A stretch of DNA of 64,000 nt from Aeromicrobium phoceense (lineage in GTDB: Bacteria; Actinomycetota; Actinomycetes; Propionibacteriales; Nocardioidaceae), in NCBI RefSeq assembly GCF_013868155.1, contig NZ_JACEOG010000001.1, forward strand, positions 496,001-560,000, written 5' to 3'. Positions 9,571-17,783 of this stretch are shown piece after piece (position 1 is the stretch's first letter; each line of letters begins with the position of its first letter). The position numbers were made by a program, and so were the translations under genes. Under the pieces are notes generated by a model that saw only the letters and a list, made by a program, of their open reading frames with translations, was not told the DNA's origin and made no database searches.

Positions 9571-11019
9571 TCAGTCGTTCGCGGCCGCCCTCGCGATGCG
9601 CAGGTGGGAGACCACCGCGACCGCCAGCGCGAGCGAGAGCACGGCCACCGAGGTGAGCAGGGCGGCTCGTAGCCCCACGTCAGCGCCATGGTTCGCCGCC
9701 GCGATGCCGTAGACGGTCATCAGCGCCGCCGTCCCGAGGGCCGAGCCGATGCGCTGGCCCGTCTGCAGCGCGCCCCCGGCGGCGCCGCCCACGCTCGGCG
9801 GCACGTCCTGGAGGGTGAGGGTCTGGTTCGGGGCCACCACTCCGCCGCCACCGAGTCCGGCGAACAGCAGCAGCGGGGCGTAGGTCCACCACAGCGCTTC
9901 GCTGTCCTGTCCGGGCGTCACCCATGCCATCGCGGCGAAGCCGGTCATCAGCACGACCAGAGCGCCGATCGTGACCAGGCGACCGGCACGGCTGACCAGC
10001 CGGCCCGCCGGGGTCGACGTGATGGCGGCACCGATCGCGAACGGGGTCAGCAGCAGCCCGCTGTGCAGGGCGCTCAGGTCGCGCGCCTCCTGCAGCCACA
10101 CCGACGAGGCCAGGAACACGCCCGTGAACCCGGCGAAGTAGAGCGTGCCGATCAGCACGCCGCTGCCGTACGTCGGCAGCTCCGCGAGCATCCCGATGTC
10201 CAGCATCGGCGACCGGCCGCGAGCGCGCACGGAGCGCTCCCAGCGAACGAAGCCCAGGGCCAGCGGGGGCACGGCGATCACGAGGAGCAGCGGCAGTCGG
10301 CTCCCGGACTCGAGCGCGATGAGGGGGTACAGCAGGCACAGCACGGTCAATCCCAGGATCACGGCGCCGACGACGTCGACGCGCTCCCGCTCGCCGTCGC
10401 CGCGGGCGACCGGTACCAGGCGACGGATCGCCACCAGCGCCACCAGGCCGATGGGAACGTTGACCAGGAAGATCAGCCGCCAGCCCAGGTCCCCGGAGAG
10501 CGCGATGATCGCGCCACCGAGCACCGGACCGAGGCCCGACGCGACCGAGACGGTCAGGCCGAAGTAGCCGAACGCCCGACCACGCTCGGCGCCGGTGAAC
10601 AGCTCCTGGATCAGCCCGGCGTTCTGTGGCGTGAGCAGCCCCGCGGCGGCGCCCTGCGCCAGCCGGGCCGCGACCACCAGCTCGGCGTTCGGCGCCAGTC
10701 CCACCGCCGCACTCGAGGCCACGAAGGCGATCAGGCCGATGGTCATCAGCCGGCGCCGGCCGTACGCGTCACCGAGGTGGCCGCCGGCCACGAGCACCAG
10801 CCCGAACGCGAGGGCGTACCCCGACACGACCCACTGCACCGTCCCGGCCGAGGTGTCCAGGCCCTCGCGGATCGACGGCACGGCGACGTTCACGACCGTG
10901 ACGTCCAGCAGTGTCATGAAGCCGACGACGAGCGTGACGGCCAGGATCCGCCAGCGTCGCGGATCCGGCTCGTCCAGGGCGATGGGATCGGCGGCCCCGT
11001 GCGTCGTCTCGTCTCCCAC
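9571..11019 (-). CDS. MFS transporter of the DHA2 (14-helix) drug/proton antiporter type
   Basis: A 482-residue membrane protein with the DHA2 signature motif C-like segment GLGPVLGGAIIALSGDLGWRLIFLVNVPIG and motif A-like GGHLGDAYGRRRLMT. The early helix contains LDVTVVNVAVPSI, typical of EmrB/QacA relatives. It should export a hydrophobic compound in exchange for protons; the substrate is unknown. Start GTG 11019. The gene stands alone, 56 bp downstream of the add stop on the same strand. Confidence 0.85.
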   Translation of the reverse strand: MGDETTHGAADPIALDEPDPRRWRILAVTLVVGFMTLLDVTVVNVAVPSIREGLDTSAGTVQWVVSGYALAFGLVLVAGGHLGDAYGRRRLMTIGLIAFVASSAAVGLAPNAELVVAARLAQGAAAGLLTPQNAGLIQELFTGAERGRAFGYFGLTVSVASGLGPVLGGAIIALSGDLGWRLIFLVNVPIGLVALVAIRRLVPVARGDGERERVDVVGAVILGLTVLCLLYPLIALESGSRLPLLLVIAVPPLALGFVRWERSVRARGRSPMLDIGMLAELPTYGSGVLIGTLYFAGFTGVFLASSVWLQEARDLSALHSGLLLTPFAIGAAITSTPAGRLVSRAGRLVTIGALVVLMTGFAAMAWVTPGQDSEALWWTYAPLLLFAGLGGGGVVAPNQTLTLQDVPPSVGGAAGGALQTGQRIGSALGTAALMTVYGIAAANHGADVGLRAALLTSVAVLSLALAVAVVSHLRIARAAAND

Positions 11020-11075
11020 CAGACCACTGTGCCGGGGCGCGCGTCACCTGTCCTGTCGAGCGGCGACCGCCCGGC

Positions 11076-12077
11076 TCAGCGACCCGCGGCGTCGATCTCG
11101 GCGCGCAGGTGGGCCTTCATCGGCTCGGGCGCGAAGCTGGCGTCGACCGCGGCCGTGGCCAGGGCGACCAGGCCCGACTCGTCGAGATCCAGCAGGTCGG
11201 CCGCGATCGCGTACTCGTCGTTCAGCGTCGTGCCGAACATCGGCGGGTCGTCGGAGTTGATCGTGACGGTCACGCCGGCCTCGACGAGCGTCGCGAGCGG
11301 GTGCTCGTCGAGCGAGGGCACCGACCGCGTGCGCACGTTCGACGTGGGGCACACCTCGAGCGCGATCCCGTCGGTCGCGAGCCGCTCCATCAGCCGCGGG
11401 TCCTGGGCGGCGGCGATGCCGTGGCCGATGCGCTCGGCGCCCAGGAGGTCGAGGCTGTCCCAGATCGACTGCGGGCCGGTGGACTCCCCCGCGTGCGGCA
11501 CGCTGTGCAGCCCGGCCGCGCGGGCGCGCTCGAAGTGCGACGCGAACTGCGGACGGGGCACGCCGATCTCGGGGCCGCCGAGACCGAAGCCCACCAAGGA
11601 GCCGGGGCCGAGCCGCAGCGCCGTGTCGAGGGTGACGTCGGCCGCCGGGATCCCCGACTCGCCGGGGATGTCGAAGATCCACTGCAGCGCCACGCCGAAG
11701 TCGCGCTCGGCGGCGCGGCGGGCGTCCTCGATCGCCTCGACGTACGCCTCGGCGGCGATGCCGCGCACGATCGACGTGTAGGGCGTCATCGTCAGCTCGG
11801 CGTAGCGGACGTTCTGCGCGGCGAGGTCGCGGCCGACCTCGTGGGTCAGCGTCCAGATGTCCTCGGGCGTGCGCAGCAGGTCGACGACCGAGAGGTAGAC
11901 CTCGATGAAGTGACCGAAGTCGGTGAACGTGAAGTACTCGGCCAGGGCCGCGGGATCGGCGGGGACGGGCGAGTCCTCGTGCCGGGCGGCGAGCTCGGCG
12001 ACCGTGTCGGGTGAGGCGGAGCCCACGTGGTGCACGTGGAGCTCGGCCTTGGGCAGGGCCGCGATGAACTCGTGCAT
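11076..12077 (-). CDS. add: Adenosine deaminase family protein
   Basis: A 333-residue amidohydrolase. The metal-binding His pair is H14/H16 (ELHVHHVG), followed by HAGE at 195-198 with the catalytic Glu, RIGHG around H219, and the metal-ligand Asp pair at INSDDPP (276-277). Adenosine to inosine deamination is the family default. In actinomycetes some members act on aminodeoxyfutalosine instead, and the sequence alone does not separate the two. ATG 12077 shares one base with the upp stop, so translation is probably coupled. Confidence 0.88.
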   Translation of the reverse strand: MHEFIAALPKAELHVHHVGSASPDTVAELAARHEDSPVPADPAALAEYFTFTDFGHFIEVYLSVVDLLRTPEDIWTLTHEVGRDLAAQNVRYAELTMTPYTSIVRGIAAEAYVEAIEDARRAAERDFGVALQWIFDIPGESGIPAADVTLDTALRLGPGSLVGFGLGGPEIGVPRPQFASHFERARAAGLHSVPHAGESTGPQSIWDSLDLLGAERIGHGIAAAQDPRLMERLATDGIALEVCPTSNVRTRSVPSLDEHPLATLVEAGVTVTINSDDPPMFGTTLNDEYAIAADLLDLDESGLVALATAAVDASFAPEPMKAHLRAEIDAAGR

Positions 12078-12718
12078 CAGTCGACGATGCCGTAGAGCCG
12101 GTCCCCCGCGTCGCCAAGGCCCGGGACGATGTAGCCGTTCTCGTCGAGGCGCTCGTCGAGGCCGGCGCTGAAGAGGGTGACCGGCGCGTCGATGTGCGCC
12201 GTGTCGCGCTCGAGGCGCTCGATGCCCTCGGGCGCCGACAGCAGCGTGATCGCGGTGATCTCGCGGGCGCCGCGCTCGACGAGGAAGTCGATCGCCATGG
12301 CGAGCGTGCCGCCGGTGGCCAGCATGGGGTCCAGGACGTAGCACTGGCGGCCGTCGAGGCGGTCCGGCAGCCGCTCGGCGTAGGTCTCGGCGACGAAGGT
12401 CTCCTCGTTGCGGATCATGCCCAGGAAGCCGACCTCGGCGGTGGGCAGCAGCCGCTGCATGCCCTCGAGCATCCCGAGTCCGGCGCGCAGGATCGGCACG
12501 ACGAGCGGGCCGGGACTGGTGAGCCGGACGCCCTGCGTGGTCGTGAGCGGCGTGGTGACCTCGACGGTCTCGACGCTGACCTCACGCGTGGCCTCGTAGG
12601 CCAGGAGGGTCACCAGCTCCTCGGTGAGCCGCCGGAACGTCGGCGAATCGGTGCGCGCGTCGCGCAGGACCGAGAGCTTGTGGGAGATCAGGGGGTGGTC
12701 GGCGACGTGAACACGCAT
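12077..12718 (-). CDS. upp: Uracil phosphoribosyltransferase
   Basis: A 213-residue salvage enzyme converting uracil and PRPP to UMP. The PRPP-binding loop [13 protein letters not shown] is at residues 128-140. The uracil-binding C-terminal region includes [15 protein letters not shown]. Length is normal for the family. Start ATG 12718, divergent from the tadA operon with a 46-bp gap. The downstream adenosine deaminase overlaps by one base, making a nucleoside/base salvage operon. Confidence 0.96.
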   Translation of the reverse strand: MRVHVADHPLISHKLSVLRDARTDSPTFRRLTEELVTLLAYEATREVSVETVEVTTPLTTTQGVRLTSPGPLVVPILRAGLGMLEGMQRLLPTAEVGFLGMIRNEETFVAETYAERLPDRLDGRQCYVLDPMLATGGTLAMAIDFLVERGAREITAITLLSAPEGIERLERDTAHIDAPVTLFSAGLDERLDENGYIVPGLGDAGDRLYGIVD

Positions 12719-12764
12719 GCGTCGAGGGTAGCGGCCGCGTGCAGGCGTCTGTCACCATCGCAGA

Positions 12765-13226
12765 GTGGCCGAGGACGACGTCGACTTCGTGATCGCCGCG
12801 TACCGCGACGAGGGTGCGTGGACCGTCGTCGAACTCCCGCCCCGGCTGGGCGAGGACTTCGACGGCTTCACCGACGCGCTCGCCCGCTTCCCGTCCGACG
12901 TCGGCGTACTGGGACTGGCCTCGGTCAACGACGACTTCTTCGTGATCGTGCGTCGCAGCGGTGAGCACGTACGGGCCCTGTTGTCCGATGCCACCGCCGT
13001 GTGGGACTGGCCCCTCGCGGCCGACCTGGCCGAGCTGGTGAACGCCGTCGACGGCGACGAGGAGCCCGAGCCCGTCGGCGACCTCGACATCGTCAGCGAC
13101 CTCGGGCTGGCCTCCGTCGAGCTGAGCCTGCTGTGCGACGACGACGACCTCTTCCCCGACGAGGCGCTGGCCGACCTCGCGGAGAGGCTGGGCTTCGGCG
13201 AGCAGTTCGAGGCGATCGTCGGGTGA
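12765..13226 (+). CDS. tRNA adenosine deaminase-associated protein
   Basis: A 153-residue acidic protein (MAEDDVDFVIAAYRDEGAW...) of the small family found directly before tadA in actinomycetes. No catalytic motif is visible. A role with TadA is inferred only from this constant linkage. Start GTG 12765; the stop overlaps the tadA start by four bases (GTGA). Confidence 0.82.
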   Translation: MAEDDVDFVIAAYRDEGAWTVVELPPRLGEDFDGFTDALARFPSDVGVLGLASVNDDFFVIVRRSGEHVRALLSDATAVWDWPLAADLAELVNAVDGDEEPEPVGDLDIVSDLGLASVELSLLCDDDDLFPDEALADLAERLGFGEQFEAIVG

Positions 13227-13663
13227 CGTGGGACCCGTTCATGCGGCGGGCCCTCGACCTGGCGCGCGAGGCTGCCGCCGAGGGTGACGTCCCCGTCGGC
13301 GCCGTCGTCGTCCACGAAGGGCTGGTCGTCGGCGAGGGCCGCAACACCCGCGAGCGCGACGCCGACCCGACGGGGCACGCCGAGATCGTGGCCCTGCGCG
13401 CGGCCGCGGAGGCGCTCGGCCGATGGCGGCTCGACGGCTGCACGCTCGTGGTGACGCTGGAGCCCTGCACGATGTGCGCCGGCGCCGTCGTGGCGTCCCG
13501 CGTCGACCGGCTCGTGTTCGGCGCCTGGGACGAGAAGGCCGGCGCGGTCGGCTCGCTGTGGGACGTGGTGCGCGACCGCCGCCTCAACCACCGTCCCGAG
13601 GTCCTGGCCGACGTCCTGCCCGACGACTCCTCCACCCTGCTGCGCTCCTTCTTCGGCCGCTGA
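13223..13663 (+). CDS. tadA: tRNA-specific adenosine deaminase (wobble A34 to inosine)
   Basis: A 146-residue zinc deaminase. The motif GHAEIVALR (H52, E54) and PCTMCAG (C82, C85) give the zinc ligands and proton-shuttling Glu. It should convert A34 of tRNA-Arg(ACG) to inosine. GTG 13223 is chosen because it overlaps the upstream stop as GTGA; ATG 13241 is an internal alternative. Length is slightly short but complete for TadA. Confidence 0.92.
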   Translation: MTWDPFMRRALDLAREAAAEGDVPVGAVVVHEGLVVGEGRNTRERDADPTGHAEIVALRAAAEALGRWRLDGCTLVVTLEPCTMCAGAVVASRVDRLVFGAWDEKAGAVGSLWDVVRDRRLNHRPEVLADVLPDDSSTLLRSFFGR

Positions 13664-13701
13664 GGCCTCCGCGGAATAGACCGGGCCCTGCTGCGTTGTA
13701 G

Positions 13702-13719
13702 TAGTTGAAACTTTAACTA
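13702..13719. promoter_or_regulatory. Candidate operator upstream of LLM monooxygenase
   Basis: An imperfect AT-rich palindrome with arms TAGTT and AACTA around GAAACTTT, 20 bp before the start at 13740. It stands out in GC-rich surroundings and resembles MarR-family operators in general shape; no MarR gene is adjacent. The regulator is inferred, not seen. Confidence 0.4.
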
Positions 13720-13739
13720 ACTTCTGGGAGACTGGAGCC

Positions 13740-14846
13740 ATGAGCAGCATGCAGATCGGCATCTTCACCGTCGGCGACGTCACGACCGACCCCACGAACG
13801 GCTCGACCCCCACCGAGCACGAGCGCATCAAGGCCACGGTCGCGATCGCGAAGAAGGCCGAGGAGGTGGGTCTGGACGTGTTCGCCACCGGCGAGCACCA
13901 CAACCCGCCGTTCGTGCCCTCCAGTCCCACGACGACGCTGGCGTACATCGGCGCGCAGACCGAGAAGATCATCCTCTCGACCTCGACGACGCTGATCACG
14001 ACCAATGACCCGGTCAAGATCGCCGAGGACTACGCGACGCTGCAGCACCTCGTCGACGGCCGCATGGACCTCATGCTCGGCCGCGGCAACACAGCGCCGG
14101 TGTACCCGTGGTTCGGCAAGGACATCAGCAAGGCCGTCGAGCTGACGATCGAGAACTACCAACTGCTCCAGAAGCTCTGGAGCGAGCCTGTCGTCAACTG
14201 GGAGGGCAAGTTCCGCACGCCGCTGCAGGGCTACACCTCGACGCCCGCGCCGCTCGACGGCGTCGCGCCGTTCGTGTGGCACGGCTCGATCCGCACGCCC
14301 GAGGTGGCCGAGCTGGCCGCGTTCTACGGCGACGGCTACTTCGCCAACAACATCTTCTGGCCGAAGGAGCACTACATCCAGCTGATCAACTTCTACCGGC
14401 AGCGCTACGCCCACTACGGGCACGGCACGCCGGAGCAGGCGATCGTCGGGCTCGGCGGTCAGTTCTTCATGCGCAAGAACAGCCAGGACGCGGTCAACGA
14501 GTTCCGGCCGTACTTCGACAACGCGCCCGTCTACGGGCACGGCCCGAGCATGGAGGACTTCACCGAGCAGACGCCGCTGACCGTCGGCAGTCCGCAGCAG
14601 GTGCTGGAGCGCACGCTGGCGTTCGCCGACTACTTCGGCGACTACCAGCGCCAGCTGTTCCTCGTCGATCACGCGGGCCTGCCGCTCAAGACCGTGCTCG
14701 AGCAGCTCGACCTGCTCGGCGAGATCCTGCCCACCATGCGCGCCGAGTTCGACGCGCGACGCCCGGCCGGCGTGCCGGACGCCCCCACCCACGCCGCCCG
14801 CGTCGCCGCCCGCGACGCCGCACTGACCGAGGAGGTCATGGCATGA
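13740..14846 (+). CDS. LLM class flavin-dependent oxidoreductase (CE1758-like)
   Basis: A 368-residue luciferase-like monooxygenase: MQIGIFTVGDVTTDPTNG at the N-terminus, EEVGLDVFATGEHHN, and GRMDLMLGRGNTAPVYPWFG in the flavin-binding region. Such proteins use reduced FMN, supplied here by the FMN reductase encoded downstream. The substrate is unknown. GGGAG lies upstream of ATG 13740. Its stop overlaps a 27-codon ORF (ATGA), which in turn overlaps the reductase gene. Confidence 0.87.
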   Translation: MSSMQIGIFTVGDVTTDPTNGSTPTEHERIKATVAIAKKAEEVGLDVFATGEHHNPPFVPSSPTTTLAYIGAQTEKIILSTSTTLITTNDPVKIAEDYATLQHLVDGRMDLMLGRGNTAPVYPWFGKDISKAVELTIENYQLLQKLWSEPVVNWEGKFRTPLQGYTSTPAPLDGVAPFVWHGSIRTPEVAELAAFYGDGYFANNIFWPKEHYIQLINFYRQRYAHYGHGTPEQAIVGLGGQFFMRKNSQDAVNEFRPYFDNAPVYGHGPSMEDFTEQTPLTVGSPQQVLERTLAFADYFGDYQRQLFLVDHAGLPLKTVLEQLDLLGEILPTMRAEFDARRPAGVPDAPTHAARVAARDAALTEEVMA

Positions 14847-14926
14847 ACGAGCGCCAGCGAGTGAGCATCCAGGCTGTCATGCCGACTCCCACGTACCGTC
14901 GCTTCTCCACGGGGGTGGCGGCATGA
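14843..14926 (+). CDS. 27-residue ORF coupling the monooxygenase and reductase genes
   Basis: A small ORF starting ATG 14843 (overlapping the upstream TGA as ATGA) and ending TGA 14924-14926, which overlaps the next gene's ATG 14923 in the same way. The product would begin MNERQRVSIQAVMPTPTYRR; it is basic and has no recognised domain. It may be a real micropeptide, or it may only keep ribosomes coupled across an 80-base spacer. Conservation would decide. Confidence 0.4.
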   Translation: MNERQRVSIQAVMPTPTYRRFSTGVAA

Positions 14927-15522
14927 CCCGCATCGTCGCCCTGTCCGCGGGCGTCGGCGAGCCGTCGACCACGCGCATGCTGGCCGACCGGCTCGCCGCG
15001 GCCTCCGGCACCGCCCTCGGGGGCGCCAGCGTCGAGGTGGTGAACCTGCGCGACTTCGCGCACGAGATCACCGACGCGGCGCTCACGGGCTTCGCGGCAC
15101 CGCGCCTGCAGCACGTGTACGACCAGCTTGGGGAAGCCGACGCGCTGATCGTCGTCGTCCCGACGTTCAAGGCGTCCTACCCGGGGCTGTTCAAGTCGTT
15201 CGTCGACGCGCTCGACAACGACGCTCTGATCGGCAAGGTCGTGCTGCTCGCGGCGACCGGCGGCACGGCTCGCCACTCACTGGTGATCGACTTCGCACTG
15301 CGGCCGCTGTTCGCGTACCTGCAGTCCGTGGTCGTGCCGACCGGCGTGTTCGCCAGCCCGCACGACTGGGGCTCTTCCGGAGAGGGCACCCTGCAGTCGC
15401 GCATCGAGCGCGCCGCGGGTGAGCTGGCGAGCCTCCTCGGCGGCGGCGGCTCGGGCCGCTCGAAGGACGACGAGATCGATCTCTTCAGCGAGACGATGCT
15501 CTCGATCAGCCAGCCCGGCTGA
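14923..15522 (+). CDS. NAD(P)H-dependent FMN reductase (CE1759-like)
   Basis: A 199-residue flavodoxin-fold reductase. The N-terminal strand-loop MTRIVALSAGVGEPSTTRML binds FMN phosphate, and DALIVVVPTFKASYPGLFKSFVDAL is the conserved second flavin segment. It should supply FMNH2 to the neighbouring LLM monooxygenase. Start ATG 14923 overlaps the small upstream ORF. A GC hairpin follows 15 bp after the stop. Confidence 0.87.
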   Translation: MTRIVALSAGVGEPSTTRMLADRLAAASGTALGGASVEVVNLRDFAHEITDAALTGFAAPRLQHVYDQLGEADALIVVVPTFKASYPGLFKSFVDALDNDALIGKVVLLAATGGTARHSLVIDFALRPLFAYLQSVVVPTGVFASPHDWGSSGEGTLQSRIERAAGELASLLGGGGSGRSKDDEIDLFSETMLSISQPG

Positions 15523-15536
15523 GATCGCGCCTCACT

Positions 15537-15570
15537 CCGCCCGCCGCCCCGCCGCCTGGACGGCGGGCGG
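15537..15570. terminator. Candidate terminator between FMN reductase and YdcF gene
   Basis: Ten-base arms 15537-15546 and 15561-15570 pair perfectly around a 14-base loop, between convergent stops. No strong T run follows, as is common in high-GC genomes. Confidence 0.55.
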
Positions 15571-15577
15571 TGGCGTC

Positions 15578-16633
15578 TCAGGCCAGGGAGGCGACGGAGC
15601 GCACGAGCAGCAGGACCATCGGGACGCACGCGAGGGCCAGCAGCGCGACGTTGAGCCTGCGGTGCTCCCACAGGATGGCGGCGAACTCCCGCAGGATCGC
15701 GCTGGGCCAAAAGTAGCGAGCGGTGGTCGCGCCCAGGGCGTAGCCGTCGAGGCTGGTTCGCCGCATGAGCAGCGCGGCCCGCAGCGCGTGGTAGTCGTTC
15801 GTGACGACCGCGAACCGGCCGCCCTCCACCCCGTGCTCGGCCGCGACCCGGGCGCTGAACTGCAGGTTCTCCTCCGTGGAGGTCGAGGCGTCCTCGAGCC
15901 ACAGCAGGTCGCGATCGACGCCGGACTCCACGAGGTGGTTCGCCATCGCCACGGCCTCGGGGACCACCTCGTCCGCACCCTGCCCACCCGAGCAGATCAG
16001 GTGCGTATCCCGGCCACGCGCGCGCGACCGGTCGAGCGCCTGCCGGCCCCGGTCGAGCCGCGACGCGAGCAGTGGCGTCACCCGCTCGCCCATCAGACCG
16101 GCGCCCAGCACGATCACCGCGTCGACCGGACGGGCCCAGCGGGCGGCTGCCCAGCCGTAGACCAGGCCGTAGCCGACGAACGCGACGAAGACGAAGGCCA
16201 GGTAGGCCAGGGGCGTCCCGATCGCGACCAGCCAGAAGAACAGCACGAGCGCCACGTCGGTGTGGTTCCGGTCGAACCACCACACCGCCACGATCAGGGC
16301 GCAGTAGGCGAGCACCACGACGCCGAAGACGAGCGAGAGCAGGTTCGAGGGACGACGGCCCTCGCGCCGCAGCATCGCGAACCCGTTGAAGACACTCGCC
16401 ACGCCGAGCACCACGAGGGCCAGAATCGCGAGGACGACGGCGCCGAGCAGCGCCCAGGCGAGGCGCAGCGGATCGTCGGAGTCGTCCAAAAGGATCGCGA
16501 CCCGCCCGGCGATCCCGATCGAGGCCAGTCCGATCACGAGGGTCAGGTACACGCCGATCCGCAGCCGCCGCGGGTCGTGCCAGGCGGTCACGCCCGCTGC
16601 GAGCGCCAGCAGCGCCAGGAGTGCCCAAGCCAC
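15578..16633 (-). CDS. YdcF family (DUF218) membrane protein
   Basis: A 351-residue protein with about five hydrophobic helices in residues 1-165, a DUF218/SanA-like domain (about 170-320; segments PVDAVIVLGAGLMGERVTPLLASRLDRG and ICSGGQGADEVVPEAVAMANHL), and one C-terminal helix. DUF218 proteins are linked to envelope processes in general; the reaction is undefined. Start GTG 16633. The neighbour on the same strand upstream is a secreted protein with no evident link. Confidence 0.8.
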   Translation of the reverse strand: MAWALLALLALAAGVTAWHDPRRLRIGVYLTLVIGLASIGIAGRVAILLDDSDDPLRLAWALLGAVVLAILALVVLGVASVFNGFAMLRREGRRPSNLLSLVFGVVVLAYCALIVAVWWFDRNHTDVALVLFFWLVAIGTPLAYLAFVFVAFVGYGLVYGWAAARWARPVDAVIVLGAGLMGERVTPLLASRLDRGRQALDRSRARGRDTHLICSGGQGADEVVPEAVAMANHLVESGVDRDLLWLEDASTSTEENLQFSARVAAEHGVEGGRFAVVTNDYHALRAALLMRRTSLDGYALGATTARYFWPSAILREFAAILWEHRRLNVALLALACVPMVLLLVRSVASLA

Positions 16634-16689
16634 GCCCCGACCCTAGGGCCCCGGAACCCCGCGTGCCCCCATCGGGCGGACGATCAGCG

Positions 16690-17319
16690 TCACCACTTGA
16701 GGCAGACGTTCCCGAAGTCCACAGGCTTGCCGCGGGCGTACGTGGTGTTGCCCGTGCGCACCTTCACCGTCGCCGCGGCGCGGATGCATGTCGTGTACTT
16801 CTTGGTCCGCACCGGGTACGTCTCGGTGCGGTTCCACGTGGCCGTCTCTCCCGACACCCTCAGCGCTGCCCCGTAGCCCTTTCCGCCCTTGGCACTGGCT
16901 CGTGCCGCGCGGAAGTTGCCACAGGTGGGAGTGACGGACGCGCTCACGGCGAACGGCACTGAGGCGCTGATGCTCGGATTCCACTTGCAACCGGTGTAGT
17001 GCCAGAGCTGCGTCACCGTCGAGCTGGTCACCTTCCGGGCATGGGGGCGCGTGCAGTAGGCGTAGGACGCCGAGATCGAGGGGCTGGCCAACCGCGGCTT
17101 GCTCAACCGGATGCGATCGTTCCGTGAGCCGTGGATGTACGTGACGGTTCCACGCATCTTTCCCGTCAGCTTCACGGTGGCGCAGATGTTTCCCCCGACG
17201 TTGATTCGCTTGGAGATGGAGTAGCTCTTGCTCACCGTCTGGGCATGGGCAGGACTCGCGAAGCCCACCACCAGAACGAGTGCGGAGATGACGGCCACGA
17301 GGAGATTGCGACGTTTCAC
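16690..17319 (-). CDS. Secreted cysteine-containing protein of unknown function
   Basis: A 209-residue protein with a clear signal peptide: basic KRRN, a hydrophobic core, and an AHA-QT cleavage site near residue 26. The mature part has six cysteines (NICATV, YAYCTR, TGCKW, PTCGN, TTCIR, NVCLK), enough for three disulfides, and many Ser/Thr/Lys residues. GTG 17319 is chosen for its AGAAGGG ribosome site and because it begins the signal peptide. I do not recognise the family. Two palindromes lie upstream at 17340-17385. Confidence 0.7.
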   Translation of the reverse strand: MKRRNLLVAVISALVLVVGFASPAHAQTVSKSYSISKRINVGGNICATVKLTGKMRGTVTYIHGSRNDRIRLSKPRLASPSISASYAYCTRPHARKVTSSTVTQLWHYTGCKWNPSISASVPFAVSASVTPTCGNFRAARASAKGGKGYGAALRVSGETATWNRTETYPVRTKKYTTCIRAAATVKVRTGNTTYARGKPVDFGNVCLKW

Positions 17320-17339
17320 GGCGGAGCCCTTCTGTAGGC

Positions 17340-17385
17340 GATGTGACATGCCCGCAGTCCGGGGGCTCCCGCGAGATGTCACATC
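17340..17385. promoter_or_regulatory. Paired palindromic motifs upstream of the secreted-protein gene
   Basis: GATGTGACAT at 17340-17349 and its exact inverse at 17376-17385. Each half is itself near-palindromic, and 17375-17385 is a perfect 11-mer, GATGTCACATC. The same 11-mer occurs at 6379-6389 upstream of pntA. Spacing between centres is 35 bp. Likely a repressor or activator site for the minus-strand gene starting at 17319. Confidence 0.45.
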
Positions 17386-17489
17386 GTAGACCGTCGCGAC
17401 CGACGAATCAGCCCTCTGCCGCCCGCCGGGCGCCACGGCCGGCCGCCCCGATTGGGTCGCGACGGGGTGACTGACGTAAACTCCTCGGC

Positions 17490-17579
17490 GGTGGCGTGTC
17501 CGAGCGGCCTAAGGAGCACGCCTCGAAAGCGTGTGTGGGTTCACGCCCACCGTGGGTTCAAATCCCACCGCCACCGCCA
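17490..17579 (+). tRNA. tRNA-Ser (anticodon CGA)
   Basis: A 90-nt class II tRNA. The acceptor stem 17490-17496 pairs with 17569-17575, the anticodon CGA is at 17524-17526 in a CTCGAAA loop, a long variable arm follows, and the T-loop is GGTTCAAATCC-like. The discriminator is G and the CCA is encoded (17577-17579). A terminator hairpin follows at 17591-17618. Confidence 0.95.
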
Positions 17580-17590
17580 GCAGGATCAGG

Positions 17591-17618
17591 ACCCCGTCGA
17601 GCGTCAGCTCGGCGGGGT
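17591..17618 (+). terminator. Terminator of tRNA-Ser(CGA)
   Basis: Twelve-base arms 17591-17602 and 17607-17618 pair (one G-U) around a GTCA loop, followed by a T-rich stretch, 11 bp after the tRNA. Confidence 0.75.
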
Positions 17619-17783
17619 TCTCGCTTTGCTGCCCAGCGCGGGCGAACGCCGGGCGAACAGATCCCGAACGCACCGAGTGCTCACGCACCTTGCGCCCGGT
17701 GCTCACCTCCCGTTCACCGCGAGGAACCTCACGCCGCCAGTCTCAGTGCGTCTTGATGGCCTTCCCGTAGGAGCACACTGCCC

